From CAVQBP01 sp963782475 (GTDB lineage Bacteria > Bacteroidota > Ignavibacteria > Ignavibacteriales > Ignavibacteriaceae), in assembly GCA_963782475.1 (NCBI GenBank), contig CAWAJW010000012.1, positions 868,001 through 932,000 on the forward strand: a stretch of 64,000 bases of DNA. Direction: 5' to 3'. Every line of letters begins with the position of its first letter. Positions within the stretch are counted from its first letter, which is position 1. Positions 29,781-40,291 of this stretch are shown here, piece after piece. The notes below the pieces were generated by a model, which saw nothing but the letters and a program-made list of their open reading frames with translations, was not told the origin of the DNA and ran no database searches. Both the position numbers and the translations under genes were made by a program.

Positions 29781-31217
29781 TTATATAGTCATCGTTTTCT
29801 TAATTGATAAAGTTTCGGCACTTTCTTTCCAATGATTTAAAAATTCATCGAAAACTTCTTTTGAATGTTTGAACCTTTCATTTTTCATTAGAGGGGAATC
29901 TTTATCGGCCAGGATCTTAGTGCAGTTCATTAATGCTCTCCCGGTATGGTAAGAACATTTCCAGATATGTCCTTTAGGTCCTGTTTTAAAATGCGGTTCT
30001 TTATCCAAGCCGCCTTCAAACCATCCGCCGTTCTCATCATCCAGAAGATAATTTTTAATGTAATTCCACTGTCTTTTAAAATAATCATTGTATATCTGTT
30101 CATCAGGAAAAATTTTAGACATAATAAGAAGAATATTTAACCCTTCAGCCTGCGCCCACCAATTTTTTGTAGATTGAATAATAGTGCAATTATTTTCTCC
30201 GGCGAAATAATAACCGGCATCATAAAATCCGCCGTTCTCGTCGTCCCACCCGTTTACAATTGCATGATCAACCATTTTTTTAGCAATCTTAAGAGTTTCA
30301 ATATCATTCTCCAATCCAAGGGCATGTGAAGCTTCAAGCATTAAAAAAGCGGTTTCATAATCATGTCCGAATGAAACATGATCCAATCTATAATTTTTTT
30401 CTCTTATTTCTTTTATTGCATCTTGAAATGAAACGGGTGTCCAGTCATATTCAAAAAATAAATTCATATAGCCTTTTGAAGTTGTAATAACATCTCTTAT
30501 TAAAATTAATAAGCCGTAAAGTTTTCTCCGCAATTCTTCATCGGGCCAAACATTTAATAATTCGGTATATGCTTCGAGCAGATGAATGGAAGAGTTCTGA
30601 TCTTTATAACCAACCTCAACACTATCATCGGCTTTTGTGGAATATTTATCATTTTTATCAAAATGTTTCCCTTCCCTGGTTAAAAACTGGAAATATCCGT
30701 TCAGTTTATGATCAAAAGCATGAGATTCAATCCATTTAAAAGCTTCTTTTGCAAATTCCAGCACCTTCTCATCTTTTGTGAGTTCATATAAAGCGGCTAA
30801 ACCATAAACAGCAAATGCATTACCATAAGTTCTTTTTTCATTTTGAAAGCCTAGAAAGTCCGTATATTCTCCTTTATAATCTCTCATCTGAAAAAATCCG
30901 CCGTATTTATTATCCCACATTGAGTTTCTTAAGAAATCAAATCCATGTTCTGCAGCTTCTGAATATGTTTTATTATTGAAAAGGATAGCTGCTTTGGATG
31001 CAGCCCAAACATGCCTTGCCTGTGTAACAATCATTTTATTCTGGATCGGTTCAATATTCCAGTTGTAAGAGATGTTTGTAAAGTAGCCTCCGTTTTTTTT
31101 ATCCACCGAAAGAGGGTACCATTTATCAAGCAGATCTTGCCTCAATCTTTTAAGCAATTCATCCTGTAAATTAGAATTATTTTGAATAATTGCAGGTCTT
31201 ACCTTTTGGCTTGTCAT
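29781..31217 (-). CDS. AGE-family epimerase, likely cellobiose/mannobiose 2-epimerase
   Basis: A 478-residue protein with no signal peptide and the (alpha/alpha)6 barrel of N-acylglucosamine 2-epimerases. His residues expected for catalysis lie in VTQARHVWAAS, HVSFGHDYETAFLM and GPKGHIWKCSYHTGRALM. These and the NGGYF and NGGWFEGG segments are typical of cellobiose 2-epimerases. Such enzymes turn beta-1,4-mannobiose into mannosyl-glucose, the substrate of the GH130 phosphorylase next door. It is somewhat longer than the usual ~400 residues, the extra being mostly at the N- and C-termini. It faces away from the GH5-like gene across a 337-base region. Confidence 0.88.
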   Translation of the reverse strand: MTSQKVRPAIIQNNSNLQDELLKRLRQDLLDKWYPLSVDKKNGGYFTNISYNWNIEPIQNKMIVTQARHVWAASKAAILFNNKTYSEAAEHGFDFLRNSMWDNKYGGFFQMRDYKGEYTDFLGFQNEKRTYGNAFAVYGLAALYELTKDEKVLEFAKEAFKWIESHAFDHKLNGYFQFLTREGKHFDKNDKYSTKADDSVEVGYKDQNSSIHLLEAYTELLNVWPDEELRRKLYGLLILIRDVITTSKGYMNLFFEYDWTPVSFQDAIKEIREKNYRLDHVSFGHDYETAFLMLEASHALGLENDIETLKIAKKMVDHAIVNGWDDENGGFYDAGYYFAGENNCTIIQSTKNWWAQAEGLNILLIMSKIFPDEQIYNDYFKRQWNYIKNYLLDDENGGWFEGGLDKEPHFKTGPKGHIWKCSYHTGRALMNCTKILADKDSPLMKNERFKHSKEVFDEFLNHWKESAETLSIKKTMTI

Positions 31218-31554
31218 AGCTTACCTCTTATGAAATCTTAGAATTATATCTAATCCTCAAATTTTGTACTAGTTATTTTGTTGCATATCGCCGACATTTT
31301 AATAATAAATTTTATGATTATGATATTCTTTTATAAAAATGATAAAATATTTAAAAATAAATTTAAGGTTCAGGAAGGCAATTATAAAAATGTATTTTGA
31401 AAAAATTCTATTTAACTTTACAAAATGGCCTTCAGTATTTAACTTTGAGCATAATATTCTTATATAATAGTTATTTAAAATTTAGCTGTAATGGTATAGT
31501 CTTTGCCGCATCATTAAAAACTTTTCTTATAATATCTTATTGAATTCTGAAAAT
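31218..31554. promoter_or_regulatory. Divergent intergenic region, epimerase/GH5-like
   Basis: A 337-base AT-rich spacer between the divergent epimerase and GH5-like genes must hold both promoters. I see no gene, RNA or repeat in it and cannot define promoter boxes with confidence. A TTG at 31540 is in frame with the GH5-like gene, but the ATG at 31555 gives the cleaner leader. Confidence 0.5.
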
Positions 31555-33432
31555 ATGAAAAAGTTAACATTCGCAGTCTCCTTATTTTTCAGCTTATTAT
31601 TATTTCATTGTGGTACTGCCAGTGAATTTGAATCTTTTGTTACTGTACGAAAAGATAAATTAATGGAAGGGGATAAAGAATTAAGATTTGTTTCTTTTAA
31701 TATTCCGAATCTTCTTTATATTGAAGATTATTTTCCATTCAAAGCATCAAACCCCTGGAGATTGCCCACTGAGTTTGAAATTCGCGATGCTCTTAAAACT
31801 ATTAAAGAGCTTAATGGTAAGGTAACAAGAATGTATGTTTTATCGGTTCGAAGACCTGGCGAATCAAAAAAAATTGTTCGATATGTTGAAGGTCCCGGAA
31901 AATTCAATGAGAAAGCATTCAGAACCTTGGATAAAGTACTTCAAATTGCAAATGAAGAAGGAGTAAGGGTAATTATTCCCTTTGTAGATAACTGGCTATT
32001 GGTGGGGCGGTAAGGCAGAATATGCTGCATTCAGAGGTAAAAAACCAGATGAATTCTGGACTGATCCCCAGCTAATTTCTGATTTTGAAAAGACTATTAA
32101 ATTTGTTCTTAACAGGAAAAATACTTATACAGGTGTTTTATATAAAAATGATAAATCGATTCTTGGCTGGGAAACAGGGAATGAACTCAATGCACCATAT
32201 GAATGGCACAAAAAAATAGCCGATTATATAAAAAGTATCGATAAAAATCATCTGGTTATTGTTGGGCTTTTACAAGCTTAATGAACAAGCTGTTGCAGGA
32301 TACAAGCTTTGATGTATTAACAACTCATTTCTATGGTCCCATATCCAGAGCAGAAACCGGAATTCCGGAAATAAAGAAATTAACTGAAGGGAAGAAACCT
32401 TATTTTGTTGGTGAATTCGGATACCATTCACTTAAAGATGTTAAAGCAATTGTTGATACGACCATCAATAATGACTTATCAGGAATTATGATCTGGAGTT
32501 TAAGATTTCATTCACGAGACGGCGGGTTTTATCAGCATGGTGAAAATTTTGGAGTAGGTTCGTACAGGTTTCCAGGATTTTCCTCAGGCGAAAGATATAA
32601 TGAAAAAGAAATCATGGATTTTATGAGAAAGAGTGCATATAAAATTAATAATGAAAAAGAACCTCCGCTGCCGGTTCCGGATCCTCCTCATTTACTTAAT
32701 ATCCAGGATGTTTATGATATTTCATGGCAGGGTTCTACCGGAGCTTCTTCCTATTCAGTTGAAAGAAAAGAAGAAGATTCGGATAAATGGATAACATATT
32801 GCTGATAATGTGAGTGACGGAAATATTGTCTTTCATCCTTTATTTGATGATACAACTGCAGTTTTGGGAAAAAGTTATTCATTATAGGATAATTGCCAGG
32901 AAAATTCATCGCGGTTCAGTCTGCACCTTCAAATGAAGTTGGCCCGGTTCCGGTAAATTATAAGAAGTTTATTGATAATATGGCTGATTCAACTGAATTG
33001 TTTGAAAAATCAGACAGCCTTACTTACCTGACTTACCAGGATTCATATAGAGCAAAGGAAGATAACAGCAGGCTTAAAGGGATAAAAGATTCATATATTA
33101 TTTATAAATTACCTGAAGCAATAGATTCAATTAAAGTTCAGGTTTTCTTTGATTCACCATCGGATAGCCTGGCATCAAGTACTTGTGGTTTAGATCTTTT
33201 TGCTTCAGACTCAGTGAATAATCTTAAACCATTGAATGCAAAGCTTGAAACTTTTCCTCCGCTGAATAATTTTTATAAATTTTTTGTTCCGGCTGAATAT
33301 ACATGTGCTGAATTCCCGTTAAACAGCAGGTATTTAAAAATAAAATTTAACAGTGAAGCTCAGCTGAGCAGAGTTGAAGTTATATATTCAAAAATAGAAA
33401 AGCCGGATCCTGATATCATTAATGCACAATAA
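31555..33432 (+). pseudogene. GH5-like secreted glycosidase (probable mannanase), six apparent frameshifts
   Basis: The visible frames are 31555-32013, 32281-32805 and 32893-33432, with further coding sequence between them. Removing single bases near 31996, 32268, 32298, 32799, 32879 and 32903 gives one protein of about 623 residues. It has a lipoprotein-like leader (LLLFHC), then a clan GH-A barrel with the acid/base Glu in LGWETGNELNAPY and the nucleophile Glu in YFVGEFGYHS. A fibronectin-type-III-like segment (SYSVERKEED...) and a C-terminal beta domain follow. The catalytic glutamates and overall plan fit GH5 beta-mannanases. As written the gene is dead, but no substitution-type decay is seen. 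It neighbours the epimerase and acetylesterase. Whether it is a true pseudogene or badly sequenced is unresolved. Confidence 0.75.
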
Positions 33433-33600
33433 AAATGTTCATAAAAAACCTTGTTGAAAAAATAAATTGTTATTTTGTTAAATTACTTTTTTATTTTATT
33501 GCTCTTATTTCAGTATCTTTTTAACAATAAAACAATCCAATAAAATATTATGCTCGCTTCTTCTTACCTATTCCAAAAAATCAAAACATTAGGAAATTTT

Positions 33601-35628
33601 ATGAAAATCATCATTTTATTTATAGTCTTAATTTCTGTCATCAGACCTGAAGGCACGGGAAAAACCTCCATTGTAATGCCGTCGATTTTTTCCGATAATA
33701 TGGTCCTTCAGCGAAATACCGAAGTTCCTTTTTGGGGAAAAGCCAATCCCGGAGAAACAGTTTCAGTTACTTCCGGCTGGGGTGCATCCGCTGAGGCAAT
33801 AGTTAAAAATGATAGTCTATGGAAGGCTGAACTCCAGACTCAGGATGCAGGCGGACCATTTGAAGTGAAAATTCAAATTGGGGATTCAATTATTGAATAT
33901 AAAAATGTTATGCTGGGTGAAGTCTGGTTGTGTTCGGGTCAGTCAAACATGGAAATGCCGCTTGAAGGATGGCCGCCTCAGAACACCATTAATAATTCTG
34001 CTGAAGAAATTAAAGAAGCAGATTATCCGAACATTAGACTTTTCACCGTTACCCGGGCTGTTTCTAATAAACCTGAATTTAACTGCATCGGCCGGTGGAG
34101 CGAATGCTCACCTCAAACTGCTGCAAAATTCAGTGCTGCAGCTTATTTCTTCGGAAGAAAATTATATAATGAATTAAAGGTCCCGATTGGATTAATCCAT
34201 TCTTCATGGGGCGGGACTTATATCGAATCATGGACAAGTGCAGAATATTTAAAGCAGCTCGATAAATATAAACCGGTAATTAGTAAATTATCATCTGCAG
34301 CAGACGAAGTAAAAAAATTGAATGATTGGATATTTGGTCATCCAGTAATTGATATTAGCAGTAAAAAACCTGAAGATCAATGGAAGGGTCTCGATTTTAA
34401 TGATGCTGATTTAGCAAATCCCGGTTTTGATGATAGTCTATGGAAAACAATGAAACTTCCTATATATTGGGAATCAACGGAAGTCGGAGATTTTGACGGA
34501 GTTGTCTGGTTCAGAAAAAAAGTTCAGATTCCCTCAAGCTGGATTGATAAAGATCTAGTTCTCAATTTAGGCCCTATTGATGATATGGACAGATCATTTG
34601 TCAACGGTAAGCTTGTCGGAGCAACGGAAGAGGTCGGCTATTATCAGATGCCGCGTATTTACAACATTCCTAAGACAATAATTAATGATACTACTTTAAC
34701 AATTGCCGTAAGAGTAGTAGACAATCAGGGAGGCGGAGGGATCTGGGGTAACAATGTAAAAATGCTGATTCATCCTGCTGGTGCGGACAGTAATGAAAGC
34801 ATTTCCATTTCGGGAGAATGGAAATACCTGCCGGTTGCAGAATATGCGAATGGGAAGTTTTATTTATATAATATAAAAAACCAGGAATTTTATTCCCGTC
34901 CCAAAACATCAATTACTATTGGACCTAATACACCGACAATGCTGTACAATGGAATGATAGCCCCATTAATTCCTTATCATATTAAAGGTGTAATCTGGTA
35001 CCAGGGAGAAAATAATGTCGGCTACCCGGAGAGTTACAAAGTACTTTTCCCGCTGATGATTAAGAACTGGAGAAACGATTGGAATGAGGGAGATTTTCCT
35101 TTTTATTATGTACAAATAGCACCTTATAATTATGGTGATAATTCCAGGTCTCAAGTTATAAGGGAAGCTCAGCTGCTTACGCTTTCAGTTCCTAATACAG
35201 GCATGGCAGTAACTCTGGATATTGGTGAAACTAATAGTATTCATCCGGGAAATAAACAGGACGTAGGTAAAAGACTTGCATTATGGGCCTTGGCCAAGGA
35301 TTATGGAAAGGATGTTACTTTCTCCGGTCCAATTTATAAATCAATGAAAATTGAAAATAATGAGGTTATCATAACATTCGATTATGCAGATAATGGCTTG
35401 GTATTAAAACCGGTAAACGGTGAAAATAATTTTATTATTGCAGGAGCAGACAGTAATTTTGTTGAAGCGGATGTTAAAGTCGATGGGAACCAGCTGATTG
35501 TTTCCAGCAGTCAAATAAAAAATCCGGTAGCTGTTAGATACGCCTGGAGCAATACTGCACAGGCTACTTTATTTAATAAAGAGGATCTTCCGGCTTCAAC
35601 GTTTAAAACAGATGACTGGGGTAAATAA
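33601..35628 (+). CDS. Sialate O-acetylesterase-like SGNH carbohydrate esterase
   Basis: About 675 residues from the ATG at 33601, chosen because it gives a compact signal peptide (MKIIILFIVLISVI); the frame extends upstream to 33550. The SASA/DUF303 fold is shown by block I with the catalytic Ser (VWLCSGQSNMEMPLEG), the IKGVIWYQGENNVG block and the Asp-x-x-His-like region around TNSIHPGNKQDVGKRLA. An inserted beta-sandwich (about residues 230-410; VVWFRKKVQIPSSW) is usual in the longer members. It probably deacetylates plant hemicellulose such as acetylated mannan, or acts on sialic acids; the gene context favours the former. Confidence 0.85.
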   Translation: MKIIILFIVLISVIRPEGTGKTSIVMPSIFSDNMVLQRNTEVPFWGKANPGETVSVTSGWGASAEAIVKNDSLWKAELQTQDAGGPFEVKIQIGDSIIEYKNVMLGEVWLCSGQSNMEMPLEGWPPQNTINNSAEEIKEADYPNIRLFTVTRAVSNKPEFNCIGRWSECSPQTAAKFSAAAYFFGRKLYNELKVPIGLIHSSWGGTYIESWTSAEYLKQLDKYKPVISKLSSAADEVKKLNDWIFGHPVIDISSKKPEDQWKGLDFNDADLANPGFDDSLWKTMKLPIYWESTEVGDFDGVVWFRKKVQIPSSWIDKDLVLNLGPIDDMDRSFVNGKLVGATEEVGYYQMPRIYNIPKTIINDTTLTIAVRVVDNQGGGGIWGNNVKMLIHPAGADSNESISISGEWKYLPVAEYANGKFYLYNIKNQEFYSRPKTSITIGPNTPTMLYNGMIAPLIPYHIKGVIWYQGENNVGYPESYKVLFPLMIKNWRNDWNEGDFPFYYVQIAPYNYGDNSRSQVIREAQLLTLSVPNTGMAVTLDIGETNSIHPGNKQDVGKRLALWALAKDYGKDVTFSGPIYKSMKIENNEVIITFDYADNGLVLKPVNGENNFIIAGADSNFVEADVKVDGNQLIVSSSQIKNPVAVRYAWSNTAQATLFNKEDLPASTFKTDDWGK

Positions 35629-35664
35629 AAGTAAAATTTTGTTTTTTTAATTTGGAGGGGTAAG

Positions 35665-36786
35665 GTGAACATAAAAAATTCCGCTAAATTTTTATTAGCT
35701 ATTTTATACTTCGTTTCCGTTTTTTCATTCTGTCAAACAGATCATAAAATGCTAGAAATAGGTTCAAAAGCTCCTGATTTTAATTTACAGGGAATTGATG
35801 GAAAATATTACAGCTTAAATAGTTTCTCAAAAGCAGCAATCCTTGTAATTATTTTTACCGCTAACCATTGCCCTACTGCGCAAGCCTATGAAGATAGAAT
35901 TATCGAACTGGTAAATGATTATAAAAGCAAAGGTGTTGATTTCGTTTGTATCTCTTCAAATAATCCTGATGCTTTGCGGCTTGATGAAATGGGCTATACT
36001 GATTTAGGAGATACTAAAGCAGAAATGAAAATGCGTGCGGAAGATAAAGGTTTTAATTTCCCTTATTTATATGACGGAGATAAACAGGAAGTTGCACAAA
36101 AATACGGTCCGCAGGCTACTCCTCATGTTTTTATATTTGATAAAGACAGAATATTGAGATATACCGGCCGGATTGACAATTCCGAAAAAATCCAGAATGT
36201 AACCGAAAATGATACCCGCAACGCAATTGATGCTTTGCTGGCAGGAAAGGAAGTTTCGGTAAAAACAACAAAAACCTTCGGTTGTTCTCTTAAATGGGCT
36301 TATAAGAAGGAATCCGCGAAAGAAGCAATTGAACAATGGAATAAAGAAAAAGTCGAACTTCAAATAATTGGGTTAGATAAGATTAGCGATCTGCTGAAAA
36401 ATAACTCAGATAATTTAAGGATTATAAATATCTGGGCAACCTGGTGCGGACCCTGTGCAGCCGAATTCCCCGATCTGATTGAAATAAACAGAATGTACAG
36501 GAACCGCGAATTTGAAATGATAACTTTAAGCACCGATGATATTTCAATTAAAGATAAGGTTCAAAAATTTTTAGAAAAAAAATATGCTTCAACAAAAAAT
36601 TATCAATATAATTCAGATGATAAGTATAAACTTATTGAAGCAATCGACAAAGACTGGCCCGGAGCACTCCCGTATACTTTGCTGGTAAAACCGGGAGGTG
36701 AAATCATTTATAAAAAAGAAGGGATGATAGATAAACTGGAACTTAAGAAAGCTATAGTGGGATATTTAGGAAGATATTATAAATAA
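35665..36786 (+). CDS. Two-domain redoxin: AhpC/TSA-like plus TlpA-like thioredoxin
   Basis: A 373-residue exported protein. It starts at a GTG (35665) with GGAGGGG four bases upstream and has a signal peptide with a possible lipobox (FSFCQ). Residues 32-185 form an AhpC/TSA-type thioredoxin fold (IGSKAPDFNL) whose only cysteine of note is in FTANHCPTAQAYEDRI. Residues 220-373 form a second thioredoxin fold with the redox motif WATWCGPCAAEFP, as in TlpA/ResA. It could reduce periplasmic proteins or respond to peroxide. It sits within the glycan genes; the reason is not evident. Confidence 0.85.
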   Translation: MNIKNSAKFLLAILYFVSVFSFCQTDHKMLEIGSKAPDFNLQGIDGKYYSLNSFSKAAILVIIFTANHCPTAQAYEDRIIELVNDYKSKGVDFVCISSNNPDALRLDEMGYTDLGDTKAEMKMRAEDKGFNFPYLYDGDKQEVAQKYGPQATPHVFIFDKDRILRYTGRIDNSEKIQNVTENDTRNAIDALLAGKEVSVKTTKTFGCSLKWAYKKESAKEAIEQWNKEKVELQIIGLDKISDLLKNNSDNLRIINIWATWCGPCAAEFPDLIEINRMYRNREFEMITLSTDDISIKDKVQKFLEKKYASTKNYQYNSDDKYKLIEAIDKDWPGALPYTLLVKPGGEIIYKKEGMIDKLELKKAIVGYLGRYYK

Positions 36787-36817
36787 ATTTTTAAACTGCT
36801 TTTTAAAAGGTTTTTTT

Positions 36818-37745
36818 ATGAAGAAAAAAACACTTCCATTTTATTTCTCAGTTTTAATTTGTTTCTGTTTTTCAGCTATTGTACCCCTTAATTCATTTAT
36901 AAATGCTAATGAGTTTAAACAGGAAGATGATTTAAAAGCAGCTTTTCAATCAAATAATAAAAAAACTTAGTATGAAAGATTTATTTGCCTGGTGCATCGT
37001 TCCTTACGATTCCAAAGAAAGAACTCCTGAAGAAAGAATTCAAATGTTAAAGGAACTCGGTTTTACAAGCTATGCTTACGACTGGAGGGAAAAGCATCTT
37101 AATGAAACTGCTCATGAATTAAATTTGGCAAAAGAAAATGGAATTAATATAATAGCTGTATGGATGTGGATTGAGAATGATGAACCGGGTAAGTTAAATG
37201 AATCAAATGAAAAAATATTTAGTGCTCTGAAAGAAACAGGTACTTCAACTCAGATATGGCTTGGATTCAATGAAAATTATTTCATTGGCTTGAGTCAGGA
37301 GGAATCGGTTCAAAAAGGGATTAAAATGCTCCGGTATTTGGATGAAAGAGCAAAAGAATCAGGCAGCAGGATTGCGCTGTATAATCATGGCGGCTGGTTT
37401 GGCGAGCCTGAAAACCAGGTGGAAATGATTAAGCAGCTTCCAGGCTGTGAAATAGGAATTATCTATAATTTTCATCATGGACATGAACAAATCGACCATT
37501 TTCCTGAATTATTAAAGATTATGAAACCTTATTTATGGGCTGTTAATCTTAACGGTATGAAAAAAGAAGGACCTAAAATTATTACAATAGGAAAAGGAAT
37601 CGAAGAAAAGAGAATGATTCAATTAGTTCTGGATTCTGGTTTTGATGGTCCTTTCGGAATTATTGGTCACACCGAAGGTGAAGATGTAAAAGAAGTACTG
37701 CAAAGAAATCTTGAAGGCTTAAAAAACTTAGGATTTCTACAATAG
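36818..37745 (+). CDS. Exported sugar isomerase/epimerase-type TIM barrel, apparent frameshift
   Basis: The 36972-37745 frame encodes a xylose-isomerase-like (AP_endonuc_2) barrel (MKDLFAWCIVPYDS, ALYNHGGWFG, IGIIYNFHHGHEQ, ILDSGFDGPFGIIGHTEGED-like end; metal-type Glu/His residues are present). Just upstream, 36818 opens a frame with a clear signal peptide (MKKKTLPFYFSVLICFCFSA) that stops in an A-run at 36959-36965. Removing one A joins them (AFQSNNKKLSMKDLFAW) into about 308 residues. An exported version of this fold is found in Bacteroidota and planctomycetes, commonly with glycan genes, and its substrates are poorly known. Without the repair the product would lack its leader. Confidence 0.7.
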
Positions 37746-37790
37746 CTACAGTTGATAAGTCTAATTTCATTAACGAATAAATTTATAATT

Positions 37791-38872
37791 ATGAAAAAAT
37801 ATTTATCAGTAAGTGCATTATTAATTATTACTTTATTCTTTTTCAGTAATGTATGCACAGCACAAAATAAAGAAGCAGGAAAACCGGGTGAAATTCATCA
37901 ATGGTGGCATGAGAGATTTCCCGGTAAGCCGTTAAAAAATCCTGATTCAAAAAAACTTTCTTTAATCGAAGTGAAGGGGAACAAATTTGTAAAGTCAAAT
38001 GGTGATACAATATTATTCAGGGGACTTTCAATTGCCGATCCCGATAAAATAGAAAATCAAGGTCATTGGAATAAAGATTTTTTTGAAAGAATAAAAGCTT
38101 TCGGTACAATGCTGATCAGAATTCCTGTTCATCCCGTTGCCTGGCGTGAAAGAACTCCTGAAAATTATTTGAAATTACTGGACCAGGCTGTGAATGGTGT
38201 ACTGAGCTGGGAATGTATATCGATATTGACTGGCATTCAATCGGGAACCTGCAATACGGTTTATTTCAGGATCCCATGTATAATACTTCTGTGCCGGAAA
38301 CATTTAATTTCTGGCGAACAATTGCCGGACATTTTGCAGAGAATAACACCGTTGCTTTTTATGAGCTTTTTAATGAACCTACCAGCTATTTCGGAAAACT
38401 CGGTCCTATTTCATGGGACTATTGGAAAAAAACTAACGAAAATTTAATACAACTGATTAGAGCTTATGATAATGAAACTATTCCGCTTGTTGCAGGCTTT
38501 GATTGGGCTTACGATTTAACACCGCTGCACATAGCTCCAATTAATGCTGAGAGGATTGGTTATGTAACTCACCCTTATCCAAATAAAAGATCGCAGCCAT
38601 GGCCGCAGAAATGGGAAGAAGATTTTGGATTTGCTGCTGAAAAATACCCGGTGATTGCGACTGAAATAGGTTTTACCACACGTGATAAGCAAGTAAAAGA
38701 TGAATATGGAAAAGAGATTATTACCTTTTTGGAAAGTAAAGGAATCAGCTGGCTTTGGTGGGTTTTTGATCCTGATTGGGGTCCGCCTATGTTTGAATCA
38801 TGGGATACATTTAAATTAACCGAAGGCGGCGAATTTTATAAAAAAGCAGTTCAGGGTGAATTAAGTAAGTAA
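37791..38872 (+). CDS. GH5 endoglucanase/mannanase-type enzyme, apparent frameshift
   Basis: The ATG at 37791 gives a signal peptide (MKKYLSVSALLIITLFFFSNVCTAQ). The first frame runs to 38447 and the second (38213-38872) continues the protein. One missing base near 38193 fits the join AVKWCTELGMYIDIDWH, which is the GH5 beta-strand with its conserved WH. The repaired protein is about 360 residues. The acid/base Glu (about 196) is in ELFNEPTS and the nucleophile Glu (about 292) in IATEIGFTT; IRIPVHPVAWR and GISWLWWVFDPDW are other GH5 landmarks. It could act on glucan, xyloglucan or mannan. This is the only event in the window repaired by adding a base. Confidence 0.85.
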
Positions 38873-39009
38873 CAGGTTTAAGGTGATATCGTTGATAAAA
38901 GTGCATTTTTAATCTTTGCATCGATAACATTCTGATTAATGTTTGTGATTATTGTAGAGACGTTCGGCAGAATATCTCTGCAATATTTTCGATAAGGATG
39001 AAATAAATA

Positions 39010-40239
39010 TTGAAAAAATTTATAAGTAAACCGTATAAACTATATAACAAGATCCAATATTATGAATGGGGAACAAAAAATGAAAAAGCATTCATTCCTA
39101 AACTTTTAAATATTGAAATCCAAAAAGATATCCCTTATGCAGAATTGTGGATCGGAGCTCATCCGAAAGCATCTTCAGAAATTGAGATTGATGGAAAGAA
39201 AGTTTCTCTAAATGAAATAATCCGCAAGTATAATTTTGAATGTTTGGGTGAATATGTTTCAAAAAAGTTTGGAGGAAATTTCCCTTTCCTGCTTAAAATT
39301 TTATCAGCTGCAAATGCTCTTTCAATACAAGCTCATCCGAATAAGTTGCAAGCTGAAAAGTTACATGAGTTAGATCCCGAAAATTATCCAGATGATAATC
39401 ATAAACCTGAAATAGCAATAGCACTCGATTCATTAATTGCAATTGCCGGTTTCCGCCCCGTGAAAGAAATTCAATACAATTTAAGTCTTCTTCCGGAATT
39501 AAAAAATTTTGTTGATAAGCAATTAATTGACAAAATAATCAAAGCAGGAAATACTAGTGAAGCAGAGCAGTTCACTCAGGATCTTTACAGAAGCATAATG
39601 ATTAAAGCTGAAGATAAAGAAAACCTCTCTAAATGTATTGAACAGATCATTAGTCGATTCAAAGATAAAGGTCCTTTAACTCCTGAAGAATCGCAGTTTT
39701 TAAAACAAAATAAACTGTTTGGTGCAGATATAGGATTATTTTCGTTATTCTTTTTTAATATAATCGAACTAAAACCCGGTCAGGCAATATTTACCGGTGC
39801 AGGAATACCGCATGCTTATATAAAGGGGAATATTATTGAGTGTATGGCAAATTCAGATAATGTAGTACGCGCCGGCCTTACAAATAAATTTAAAGATGTA
39901 AAAACACTCCTTGAAATAATTAAATATGAATTTAAGCAATATGATATTATTAATAGTGAACAAAAGAGAGATGCAGTAACATACAAAACAAAAGCCGCGG
40001 AATTTGAAATTTCCTATTTTGAAAAAGACAAGACCTTCCGGAATTATATCCAATCTCATAATAAACCTTTAATCTATTTAGTAGCAGAAGGAATTTTAGA
40101 GGTTGCATGGGAATTTCAAGGAAAAAATTATAAAGAAAAATTTTCTAAAGGAAATTCACTTTTTATTCCCGCAGGCTTGCCTGAATTTATAATTTCAGCA
40201 GATGATTTTATAAAATTTTATCTTGTCACAGTTCCATAA
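39010..40239 (+). CDS. manA: Class I mannose-6-phosphate isomerase
   Basis: A 409-residue cytoplasmic enzyme interconverting mannose-6-phosphate and fructose-6-phosphate. It begins at a TTG (39010), because the frame is closed by a stop just upstream and the next ATG is far inside. The zinc-site regions are visible as LSIQAHPNKLQA and DNHKPEIAIAL, and the later signature as IPHAYIKGNIIECMANSDNVVRAGLTNK. The length is normal for type I. It completes the mannose pathway: mannose-1-phosphate from GH130 or free mannose after phosphorylation can enter glycolysis through it. It precedes the GH3 gene. Confidence 0.93.
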   Translation: MKKFISKPYKLYNKIQYYEWGTKNEKAFIPKLLNIEIQKDIPYAELWIGAHPKASSEIEIDGKKVSLNEIIRKYNFECLGEYVSKKFGGNFPFLLKILSAANALSIQAHPNKLQAEKLHELDPENYPDDNHKPEIAIALDSLIAIAGFRPVKEIQYNLSLLPELKNFVDKQLIDKIIKAGNTSEAEQFTQDLYRSIMIKAEDKENLSKCIEQIISRFKDKGPLTPEESQFLKQNKLFGADIGLFSLFFFNIIELKPGQAIFTGAGIPHAYIKGNIIECMANSDNVVRAGLTNKFKDVKTLLEIIKYEFKQYDIINSEQKRDAVTYKTKAAEFEISYFEKDKTFRNYIQSHNKPLIYLVAEGILEVAWEFQGKNYKEKFSKGNSLFIPAGLPEFIISADDFIKFYLVTVP

Positions 40240-40291
40240 ATCATACAGGATTAACTTCAAATATTTTTCAAACTCCAGTGAGAAATATAAA

